DNA of 64,000 nt, taken from NCBI GenBank assembly GCA_000708835.1, contig DF237273.1, positions 38,816-102,815 on the forward strand, given 5' to 3'. Source of the stretch: Klebsormidium nitens. Lineage: Eukaryota > Streptophyta > Klebsormidiophyceae > Klebsormidiales > Klebsormidiaceae. The stretch's first letter is position 1, and each line of letters begins with the position of its first letter. The translations under genes were made by a program, and so were the position numbers. Below, one piece after another: positions 48,901 through 59,100 of this stretch. A model generated the notes under the pieces. It was not told the origin of the DNA. It was given only the letters and a program-made list of their open reading frames with translations, and did no database searches.

Positions 48901-51071
48901 CGTCGAGACCCGATGCGCGAGACGCTGGACGTGGTGAGGGCGAAGCTAGGCAATGGAGCCAAGAGGATGACTGGTTGCAACGGGCGCAGTCCCCTGCGGC
49001 TGGAGAAGCAGCGCACGCACGGCCGCGCCCTCAGCAAGGCTCGGTCAGTGCCCCGCCAGGGTACCCGCCCGCCTTTTACATCCCCCACGTCGGCATTCCG
49101 TATGGACCGGCCTTTTCCTGGGAGGCTGCGGGAGGCCTCTCGTTGAACCCCAGCATGAGTGGGCGGGGTGTGGGGACGGCCAGCGGCGCTGCGCAGCCCT
49201 CCCTTGGCGCAGCAACGGAGAGCCAGGACCCGAGCAGAAGTGCGGACGACGAGTCCGCCTCGGACGAGGACCTTCTGGAGGGGGACCTGGAGGCCCACCT
49301 GCGCAGCCTCGAGTTCGGGCGGCACTGCCAGCAGCAAGTCGACCGCGGCCAAAAATGGCAGCCGCCGTTGCCCCCGCCGCAGGCACCGCCCGGCGCGCCA
49401 CCTCAGGGGCAGTACGGGAACTCCTTCTCGGGTTCTGCCCCGCAGCAGAAGGGCCAGCCGCGCTCCAACAGCCACCCCGGCGCTCATGCCCCCCACATAT
49501 ACGGCCCCACGCTTCGGTCCCCGCAAGGGGGCCCGACACCGCACTGGCAGCAGCCCCCCCAGCAGCAGCACAAGTTCAGCGGGAAGGGCCAGCGCAGCGG
49601 GGGATCCCTCACCCTGCAGCGGCACGGAGAGGAGGCGTTCCGCCAGATGCGGGGGGGCGAGGGGCGCAGCGCGGGGGTGTACTCGGACCCCGGGCGATTG
49701 TACATGCCGCAGGGACACGGCGTTGGGGTGCATTTCCTGGAGGGCGATGCGCGGCAGCCCGCTGACCTGTTTGCGCGGGGGGGCGTGGTGCGTGGCGACA
49801 GTTCCTGTAAACGCTTTCGTACCCGTTTTCGCGCGTAGGCAACAAGTTGTTCGTGCCAGGTCACCTGCTTCCTGTCCTACCTCTGTGCTGATTTTGGAAG
49901 CGGTCGACGGGAAAGCAAGCTTCAGGTTGATTCCTGCCTGCTCATCCCGTTTCTTGTTTGCCACAGGGCCCTGGCATCCCACGCGTGCGCAGCGCTGACA
50001 GCTACTCCTCGGAGGGCCTGCACCTGGACCCGCGCGGCCCGTCCGCGCGCTACCTCGACGCGCGCATGCAGTCCCCGCGCATCGCTCGCGTGCCCATCCG
50101 AGTGGGCGCTTCCGCTGACTTCCGCTTACACCAGTACTCTCCTAAAGACGGGCTTGACATTCGGGAACAGGGCCGGGGGGGGCGTGATGGCTCAGAGAGG
50201 CCAGACTGGCAAGTGGCCGGTGGGTACTTCCCGGGGACGAGCGTGTCGCCCCGCCTGGAGGCACCCATGGCTGGTTTCAACCCGGCCCACTGGCTCGTGG
50301 GAGTCCGCCGAGGAGCTCCGTCTGAGGCCTTCGGCCAGGGAGCACCGAAAGGCTATCCCACCCCCCCGCAGCAGCCGAGCACGGGCGCAACTGACGAGCG
50401 GCCGCGGAGTGTGCCAGGGGTCCCGGCAGGGGCCATCCAGGAGGACACCTCGGCGACACCAAAGTTAAGATCGATCCGGGAGTCCGAGGAGAGGGATCCC
50501 CTTCCGGGGCTCCTTGAAAAGGAGGCAGGCGCAGAAGGGGGGCAACGGAGAGGGGAGGGCTGGGAACGCCCCTCTCAGCCGCAGCGAGGGGCGGATGTGC
50601 AGCCGGGTGGCAGGGACGTGGAAGAAGCTGGCCGGGAGCTGGAGCGGCAAGCGTCGGGCGGCAGCGCTGCGGGGCTGGAGCAGCAGGCGGGGGGCGGAAA
50701 CGCAGCGGGGCCAGAGGAAGGCACGGAGGCGGAGGAGAGGTAAGCGGGAGCTTTTAAACGACTGCCTGCGATCGGTGTAGTCAGTATGATTCGATTGGAA
50801 CTGGTAAGAGACAGGGCTCTGCAGAGGACTGAGTGTGAGTCCTGTGTGACGTGCTGAAGGATGCATCGGCGGGGTCGTCGGTCGAAGAGCCCAGATCCTC
50901 GATACCATTGGTGCTATAACGCTCCGCCCTTCTGTGTGCTACAGCAGCCAACAGTTCAGCGAGGAGGACTTCCCTCCATTGTCAACCAAAGCGCAGCCTG
51001 GCGGCCGGAGTAAGCCGGGGTCAGCCAGCCCTCGGTCTGGGAAGAACTCCCCCAAGGGCGGAGGCGCATAG
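42934..51071 (+). CDS. Nucleotidyltransferase / PAP-OAS1 substrate-binding protein, giant disordered tail
   Basis: A polymerase-beta-like nucleotidyltransferase of the plant PAP/OAS1 family. Ten exons: 42934-43938, 44224-44412, 44661-44753, 44991-45173, 45321-45423, 45594-45788, 46226-47340, 47439-49787, 49967-50739 and 50945-51071 (TAG). They sum to 6,132 nt, giving about 2,043 residues, well above Arabidopsis relatives I know. The catalytic signature FGSVPLKTYLPDGDIDV holds Gly340-Ser341 and Asp352/Asp354; a third Asp lies in NIVVDISF (412). The OAS1-like core follows: KAWCYYESRILGAHHGLISTYALE, FDWDKHC, and NNLGRSVSKGNLSRIR. From about residue 640 the chain is low in complexity, rich in Gly, Arg, Ser, Pro and Gln, and ends with EEDFPPLS and a basic tail. 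Substrate RNA is unknown. The start is the first in-frame ATG; earlier exons are possible. Confidence 0.88.
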
Positions 51072-52324
51072 GGGCGCAAAGGCGACTGGAATAAGAGGAG
51101 GTGGTGCTGGAGGCAGCGGATTGGCGCTGTCTATGGTCTGAGCTCCGGTATTTTTGGAATGGGTTTTGCGGAGGGGTGGTGCCAGATGGGCAGTCTTGAT
51201 GCCGTTGTGAATTGCAGCAAGTCAGTGCATGCCGACGCCATTTGTATCATTATCTTCACGCGGAATAAGCATGCACCGCTTGTGCAACCGTCGTCTTTTT
51301 CGTCTTAAACGACGTTCTTTTTGTCAGTCCTTCACCGTCATGCACGAGGTTCACTAGATAAACATACTTGGCCAATCTGCATGGCATAATCAAGTTACTT
51401 GGCGCCTTACTAAGTTGGATGACGATGTATAGCTCGTAGATCATTTGCAGTGGTGCACGATAGCACGCTTATTGAGTTCTCAATGGCATGTGCAGCTCCG
51501 ATTAGCCGCTATATAGCTAGATGGAAAGTATCGTGCCCGCATGAATGAGTGTCGGATCCGGACTCCATATGATCGGTCGGATCGAGCATGTGCTTAAAGA
51601 GCACGTTGGACTTGATATACCGTCCGAACCGGCGAAATGTTGGATCCAACTTGGGCTCGAGCTAGTGAAATGTTCTAGCACCTTTGGCAAGCGCGCTCGC
51701 GACTTTCTCCGTAAAAGTGAGCAATCGAAACTCGGTCGAGCCAACTTTTCTCCTTTTTCCGCTCGCCGCGCACATCGAGTGCGCGGTCTCGGTTACGTAC
51801 AGTGGTTTTGGTTTCCGAAGTCACGCATGCAAAACTGCCGGGCGATACAAATTTGCTGCGTACGCGGCTGACGTCATGCGGATGCATCCGCCGACGCCCT
51901 CTTTAAGCATGTCATTGTGATTATATGCGTCACATGTGCGACTCGCAGACCACGTATGTTGCATGGCACAGTTAGTGTATATAGCGGTAACGGCCGCGGT
52001 CGTTTGGACTCTTAAGGTTAATTATGCGCGACTCGACGACCGTTCACATGGTAAGCTGTACGTGATGGTATACATAGACTGCGGCATGTGACCGGGCCTG
52101 CATTATGCTGTAGACGTAGTGACCATGAAGGTCAGATCGAAAACACTGGTCACAGCCAGCTGAACCCCAAACAAATTTGAATCTCCTCCTTTTCAAGTTT
52201 AATTGCAGGATTCCATGCATGACTTTTTGGTCAGGAAACCGAACCGGATAAAATGGGAGATCTAGTGATACGGGCTTCGATTGGCCGAATCATCGGCCCG
52301 GCGCATACGAGCATGCACACGTGT
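51072..52324. other. Convergent spacer, nothing recognised
   Basis: A 1.25-kb spacer between the stop codons of the nucleotidyltransferase and the PnsB2-like gene. It is AT-richer than the coding flanks, has no conserved-looking frame and no inverted repeat I could confirm. It should hold both 3' UTRs. Confidence 0.5.
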
Positions 52325-55240
52325 TCATTTTTCTAATCGGATCGTTTGTCTACCTTCCCAGCTCTCACCGGGCGCCAGCGTTATCTTTCGGTGGTTCCCG
52401 GCACCAAGACAGAGGAAGCTCGACTCTTGCGTAGATGACCCCGAATCGACAAGAACAACGTCCTCAAATCCTTCCTTGACCAGAGTCATCGTTCGATAGC
52501 CCCCCTGCAAGTGTCCAATATGACCAATCGTTGTCACTGTTCACAAGGATCGGCTGGATTCGAACAACATGCCAAAGAGAGTCCTCACAACCGTCCCGAC
52601 GAAACCTGCGTCCCATCTCATTGAGCACAGAAGCAACACTAGCCAATGACGATTCAACAGCTGCACAGCTTCTCAAAATGAAGAAGGGTTGCGTCCTCAC
52701 TCGGTCGAAGAGGCTGACAGCAGCTTGAGGTTTGCAGTATATCCGCTCTGTGCTCTTCCCTAATGGCACGTCTTGCTGCTTCTCCGCCCCCTTAGCCTGC
52801 ACATCAGAATTGGGCCCACAAATAAGAGATGGGCGCATATTCTCACGGTGTTCGGCAACAATCTTTTGCCTGCGACTGGTGCCCGTTGTCGTGCATAGGG
52901 AGCGAAGCGAAGCAGTAGCGAAAAGTTCTGGAAACCAAGTGAGCCAATAAAGACGCGCGCGAATTTCTGAAATCGCGGAGTGGCGGGAGTGCCTTAGCAG
53001 GCCCCAACTGCCCGCAGCATTTTCGCACGAGCTTCAGGCTCGCTGACGGACGCCACCAGGGACTGACACCTCCGCCTGCCGCAGCGACAGTAGGCCAAGA
53101 CAGACCCAGGCTTCCCTGGCAGCTACCAAGCAGCGGAGCTGCAAAGTGAAACATGAGCTTTTTGAAGAATTGCAACAAGCTTAATTAGCGTACCTTCCAG
53201 TTCCGGTTCAGTTTTGTCCGTGTCACGTACTTGGCCCCCTCAAGCCCCATGACCGTCGCGCCCGCAGGATCCACCACCTCAAGATGCGAATCGAGGGAGG
53301 CGCCAAACGAGAAGGGCCGCGCGTCGCGATTGTGGCAGCGCAGGACGCACACGAGGCGGTCCGGCAGCTGGTGCACCGAGTAGCGCAGAGCGAAGCGGTG
53401 CGGCCACAGCGCGCGCGTCGCGGGGGTGTCCTCCAGGCTCAGCACGATCTGTGGAGGGGAAAGGAGTACCAGACAAAGCTCATTCCTGGTGCACATGCCC
53501 ATCGAATGCCACAACGACAGCAAAACGGGCGTTGAAGACTGTCAAGTGCCGGCCTCCGAACTTTCGTTCCTTCAGAAATGGCAAGTTAACCACAAGGCCA
53601 TCCCGGATCATCAAGAAGGAGGCGCTTTGGAACTTCCTTTGACGGCCTCGCAGAGGTCTCCACACGGGTCGCAATTAGAGACGGCCTTCATCAAAACGTA
53701 CAATCACGCACCGCTTCCGCGAGGCTGTCGTACTTCATCCAGTGGACCATAGGACGTGTCCATAGGCCACATGGGCCTCAAGAGGAAGCAGACCCACCTC
53801 CGCAAAGGCGTCCCCGTCCGCCCACGTGCTGACCACCCGCCACGGCATCTCGCGCACCAGGCTGGCCAGCGAGTTACTGCTTTGAATCCCAGCTGCGCCT
53901 TCTGCCGGCTCTGGAAAGCTGACTGGAATGCCGCCCCGCAGCCAGCCCTGGCCCTCTGCGCGGGTCCTGCAACAGAGACCCCCAATCAATCGCATGTCAA
54001 CACTATGTTCAATGCGTCAGAGACCTCTTTTAACTTACCTGCCTCCATGCTCGTGAATCCTGCCAGCTAAACCATCCCGCTTCAACAGGTTTTTGTCTCA
54101 AAGTGTTCCGCACCAGCCTCAAGATGCCACAACCATCAGAAGCTATCCTGAGCGAATTTCGACTTGAATTTGTCCAGCGGGAAAGAAGCAGGCAGCTGGT
54201 GCGCTTGCCTGTTAAGCTTGCTGTAGATGAGGTCCTCCTTGCCCTTGTGGTACATGACCGCCCGCCACGCGATGACGCGCGCCCCCTCCAGCAGGACCCT
54301 CACGCTGCTGCCCTCCGCCAGCTTGAGCACGGCCACCCGCAGGCCAGACACCTCCTGGAACTCCACACCGGGGCAGCGGAAGCGCTCGCGCAACTCAGGA
54401 ATACTCTGTATGGCTGCCTCAGGCTCTGAGGCGCCTGCAGGGAGTGGGGGTAGATTCTTCGTGAAGGTGAAAACAAGCGCACAGGCTCAAGGATTTGTTC
54501 TCTCCTTTTTCTCAAGTATTTGCGATACATTTACAGTCCAGTATGGCATATACTCTTGGTGGCGCCAAACCGACTTGGTCCCATGTCACTTCCCAAAACA
54601 GCTTTGATGGGTTTTCTGTTCTGGTCAGACTTCCGGGGGCTTTTACGTGATTGGTTGTGAGAAAGTCTCCGACTGTTGATGTTGGTGACGGCGAAAGCCC
54701 CCAGTGTTTCCTTCACACATGACAATTCGGGACGCCTTTTGATGGGGCCCCATTTGCAAAGCAATCATAATGAGTGTTAAGCACAGGGGAAACACCAGCA
54801 TCCAAGCTGGAAATATTGTGCAGGCTCACTGCCAACACCACCAAGTTGCCCACTTCTCGCACTTACTGGGCGGTTCAAACAATTCTGATTGTGAAGAGGG
54901 TCATCAGGAACGCACCTTGATCATTGCTGCTCTCTGCAATTTCCACAGAGGCAGCATTGCACTGAAGGAGACTACCACCACTCCGAGATCGATGTGCTGT
55001 AGCGAAGAAAGTTTTCGTAGGTGTAGTGGGAAGAACTGGTCTGTTCCAGCTTTCCCTCCTCCATCCAGGTTTTCTTGTTACTGCTGTAGGACCTCTGGTA
55101 CAACTGTCTACTAGGAAAGGACCCCACACTGGGACATTGCTCAAAGCGCATGGGCTAGCCACACACGTGCTTTTTGCTGGAAACCTTCCGGAAGATGAAA
55201 CGATTGAGGCAGAGGACAGGTGTCTAGAACAGGACGCCAT
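52325..55240 (-). CDS. PNSB2: Galactose-mutarotase-fold plastid protein, candidate NDH subunit PnsB2 (NDF2)
   Basis: Six exons: 55240-54916, 54434-54209, 53966-53798, 53448-53194, 52796-52701 and 52504-52325 (TGA). They sum to 1,251 nt, giving 416 residues. Exon 1 (MASCSRHLSSASIVSSSG) looks like a plastid transit peptide. The body has the aldose-epimerase fold order: VAVLKLAEGSSVRVLL, GGIPVSFPEP (195-204), LWPHRFALRYSV, PFSFGASLDSHLEV and VMGLEGAKY. The catalytic His expected in GFAR-type epimerases is absent (NSLASLVREMPW). The C-terminal third (STERIY, SLFDRGGYR, KEGFEDVVLVDSGSS, FLCLGAG, GESWEGRQ) follows the pattern I know from plant NDF2/PnsB2, a structural subunit of the plastid NDH-photosystem I supercomplex. 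Intron 2 uses a GC donor (AG/GCAAGC). The alternative is a plastid aldose 1-epimerase relative. Confidence 0.68.
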
Positions 55241-56100
55241 GAATCAAGTAACAGAGACCGACCCTGCTGAGGCGTCCACGACTTTTCCCTTTGCATCAAC
55301 ATTCCGCATTTTGGCATTTTTGCACGTCGATCAGGATTCAGGAGCTCAACTTCACTGTGGCAAGTAGTACAAAGAACTTTGTAAAAGTGTTAACAGCCGC
55401 GTGTTACCAAGGCCGGCACTGTCGGCCGCCAGATTGCCGATGATCCCGTCGTCGCCCGTGCGGTAGCGCGTCATCCAACATTCCTCACAAAAGCACCGTG
55501 CGACCCTAGGGCCTATGCTTCTATCTACCGGGCAGAGTCTAACTAGCAACAAGCCTTCCTACATGACCGAACAGTAACCTTTCTCAAGTCAAGTACCAAA
55601 CCGGGGTCTGAACAAACAACAGCACTGAAGCCCCAGACCCAAGCTCAGTATACCGTGTCAGCTTGGAAGATTTAACCCGTCATCGAGCAAACCCTGAAAA
55701 ATCACCTCGCTGCCGCCCCGCGCCGTGCGGCTACCTGACCCTTAAACCAAAACTTAGTTGATCGTCACCGAGGAAAGCAGAGTGCCCGGGGTGCCAAATT
55801 GGCTCAAAGATGCTGACGCAGTCAGACGCACCCTCGCGTAAAAGGAGCATGTGAACACTTTTACAACTTCGTTCTTTGACCTTTTTGCTTCACTGTGGTG
55901 GGGTTTAGGGTTTCGCTTTTGAAGTTCTAGGGCTGGGGTTTAGCTTTTGCAGATTGTAATGCAGGGAAAGGGGGCGCCCACAATGCCAGAGCCCGCTTTA
56001 GCTTAGCTAAGCCGCAGCTATGGGGGACAAGTGGTCTCCAAACGTTGCCTAGTGCAGTGGGAAAGTGCGCTAGCCATTGGAGCCTGTAGCAAATGAGCTA
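55241..56100. promoter_or_regulatory. Divergent spacer between PnsB2-like and RAP genes
   Basis: An 860-bp spacer should hold both promoters. A minus-strand frame at 55552-55352 (reads WMTRYRTGDDGIIGNLAADS) is open but has no ATG context or splice partner that I could find. The words GGGTTTAGGGTTT near 55900 are telomere-like (telo-box) sequence common in plant promoters of translation and organelle genes. Confidence 0.4.
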
Positions 56101-59100
56101 ATGCAGCCCAAGGGCGTTACACGGAGGTGCAACATGGCGCTGCTTCAAGAGGTGCATTTGGGAGACTGTGGGACGCAAACAGCCTTCAAGATTCTGAATG
56201 CATCTCCAGGTCTGGGGTTGTGCTGCCCCCCTGGTTGGGCCGCAGGTGGCTGTGGTCGATATCACTGGAGGAAGAGAAAGCACCTGAGGAGCAATCCAGG
56301 CCCCCAATGTTTCGCCATGTCTGGAAGCATCGAAGATAAGTTGATGCTCTCAACAAATGTGGCTGCTCCTGGGCTAGCTGACAGCGCCCATGCAAAACAA
56401 TCGAGCACCTTTCACAAAAGGCGCACCACCACCGAAGAGAGGCCAAAAACAGACAACACTAAGTTTGTCAAACCCAAGACTGTGGGCCACTCTCCGGTGC
56501 CCCCTGCCCCCAAGCTGAAAAGTAGACCAAACAAGGAGAGGGAGTGCAATTCCCTGTTGTCTCAATGTACACGCACTGACGAGGTTTTCAGAGTTGTGGA
56601 TACGCTTGGCCCCACTTTCACCACCGTCAATGCTGTGACGGCCTTTTATACATTAGCACGGTTGAGCAAGGGCCTGCGGCCGTCCCAGAAAGCAGCCCTC
56701 CGCAGCGACCCCCGGATGCGCCGGGTCGCTCGGTTGGCGCACTCCAAGATCCTCGCCTGTGGCTGGCGCAGCCTCGCCAACCTGGCCTGGTGAGGGGCCC
56801 CCTCCAGCTGCCAGCTGGCATGTCTACCTGTCAAAGTCAGCGCGCCAAGGACCAAAATCTTCATCTGGACACTTTCTGATGCTCGGAATGAGCGCCCCAA
56901 TGTGGGTCCACAGATGTCAGCCAATCGCCACTTGTTCTCATGTAGTTCTTACGACTCTCCTTTTTGATGTCTCTTCAAGGTGTCCAGACAGAGCTTTTCA
57001 TTCTCGTGCAGGGCGGAGGCCCATCTCCAGATTGGCGGTCCCAGCTTCTTTGAGGCAATTGCGGAGGCTGCCGTACAACTGCCCCTGGAGCGCCCCCCCA
57101 AACCCCAGGAGCTGGTGGCACTCGTGAGCAGACGCTGGCCCGCACTGTCGCAATCGCTGTGGAAATAACCTTGTCAAGTTGACCTCAGTAACCGGTTCCC
57201 ATGCGGGATGGATCAGGCCTCAGTCCGTCATCTCTAGAAATCCTGCAAGATTCGGATTCTAAGAAGAACGGATGATACATGGGCGCCTTTGAAAAAGATT
57301 TGGAGAACGCAAAGGCACAGTGACCAAGCTCCACAAGTGGCTGACAGTGTTGCCAATTAGCATCACCGTGGAGGCCTTATGGACTGCACAACATCTCGCC
57401 TGCGCCTTTGAATTGCAGGTCTCGGGTTTCGCTCGCTGCGGCACGTCCGCTCCGGCCATGTTTCAGCGTGTTGCGGAACTCGTCGAGCCGTGTGTAGCTG
57501 ACTACGATGGCTGGCAGATCGCCCAGCTGGCCTGGTAAGTCCCACCGCCAGTTGCAATTCCAAATAGGGGCCACTTCTGGGCTTGTTATGCTGCCCTGTG
57601 AGTTCTGAATTCCTGGCGCTGGAGCTGGTGAGGATGACGTATGGCGGATGCGGAATAGTGTTTGGTTCCCATCGAAGCTGCGTCTTTTGACAAACAGCGT
57701 CGAGGGCCTGAACAACTGTGCCTCGTCGCCATGATTGCGGTCTTGCTGCTGATCCGCAGGGCGTTTGCCAAGGCGAGTCCGCAGTCCACAGACGTGGGGC
57801 TCTGGGCTGCCCTCCAGGGAGAAGCGCTGCGCCGCCTAGACACGCTCACCCCGCAGAGCCTCAGCCTGCTGCTCGGGTGAGCCGCCACAGATACCCGCTG
57901 ACGAGATGGTCGATATCGATCACAACGAAGAAAGCAGTGCAAAGAACGAGCGTCGCCAGCAAGCGAGGCATACGTGAATCAAGGGGAAGAGGGGCTGTGC
58001 TGTTTGCACGTTGAAGGCTTGTGCATTCAGGCCATCCGCATTCAAGATTGACAGCATCCTGTTCGGGGCTTGCGAGTGTCTGGAAACGTGACGCTAGCGT
58101 CTCGTACTGGCGCGGGGCACTGCAGCCCAGTCGTCCGCTCAGGATTGGCAGCGTATTAAGTTGTGACAGAGCTGGTTGGGTGGCCCTGGGTTAGCCGGCT
58201 CTGAATGCGGTGCTGTGTGCAGGTCCTGGACGGAGGTGGGCGTGGCTGACGAAGACTGCTTCGACCGCATTGCGGCCGCCATTGCGCCTCGTGTTCATGA
58301 GTACCCCCCCGTCGACATCTCCTTCACTGCAAGGTGAGCGGCGTCGAGCCAGCGGCCTTAGACGAGACAGAACACCACTGCCAGTGTCGAGCCTTTCCTT
58401 CTTCGCTAGTGAACAAAGCGTAGAGAGAAAGTTCCCGAATGCTATAACTTTATTGGACAGCTGCTATCGTTTGGCCAGCTCACAAGTCTCCATAATGAAG
58501 AGCAGCTGCCAGGCGTTTCGTGGTGGGGCCCCACCTCGAAAAGCGGCCCCGAGTTCTGCCTGCGCCTGATATCCCTGCCCGCCCTAACATCTCGGCGGTG
58601 CGCTCTTGCAGGGCCTTCGCCAAGACGGGGCGCGACTATTCGCCTCTGATGGCCGCCTTGGCGGAGCGCAGCAAGGCCGTCGTGCACGACTTCGCTCCCG
58701 AGAACTTAGCGGCCCTCATCTGGTACGGCACGTTCCACCCGCTCTCCGCAGACCCTGTCCCACGTCATCTGCGTAATGATCCTACATTTGCTGCTTAGCG
58801 CCATTGCATGTGCCTAAGAATCTTGACTGGCTGCACGCAATGACGACTCGTGGCTCCTCATTGAACCCGTCACCTGCGATACGCCGCCTTTCTCTCGAGC
58901 GGTGCCCAATCAACGGCCGTATGTTGCGGTTTTGCGGTGCAGGTCGTTCGGCGCCGCCCGCTACTACGACGAGGACCTGCTGCGCACGCTCCTTGCGGCC
59001 CACACGCCCACGGTCGCTGCTCTGACGCCACTCGAGGCCAGCAACCTGCTCTGGTGGGCAAGCCTTCGGCCTAACTTCATGGAAGAGGCCTTATCATGCC

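Noticed and set aside
48699-49982. A 427-residue minus-strand open frame inside the nucleotidyltransferase gene
   Set aside because: It is the shadow of a GC-rich coding exon; its composition (Arg, Leu, Pro) mirrors the + strand and no family motif appears, while the + strand frame joins through consistent splice sites.
52505-52544. A 40-nt intron in the PnsB2-like gene with exon 5 running to 52545
   Set aside because: An intron that short is out of line with the others. A GTGAGG donor at 52700 gives a 195-bp intron and the expected SLFDRGGYR junction, so the longer intron was preferred.
55352-55552. Minus-strand open frame reading WMTRYRTGDDGIIGNLAADS
   Set aside because: It is short, lies in a divergent promoter, and no start or splice partner was found. 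Evidence is insufficient for a gene.
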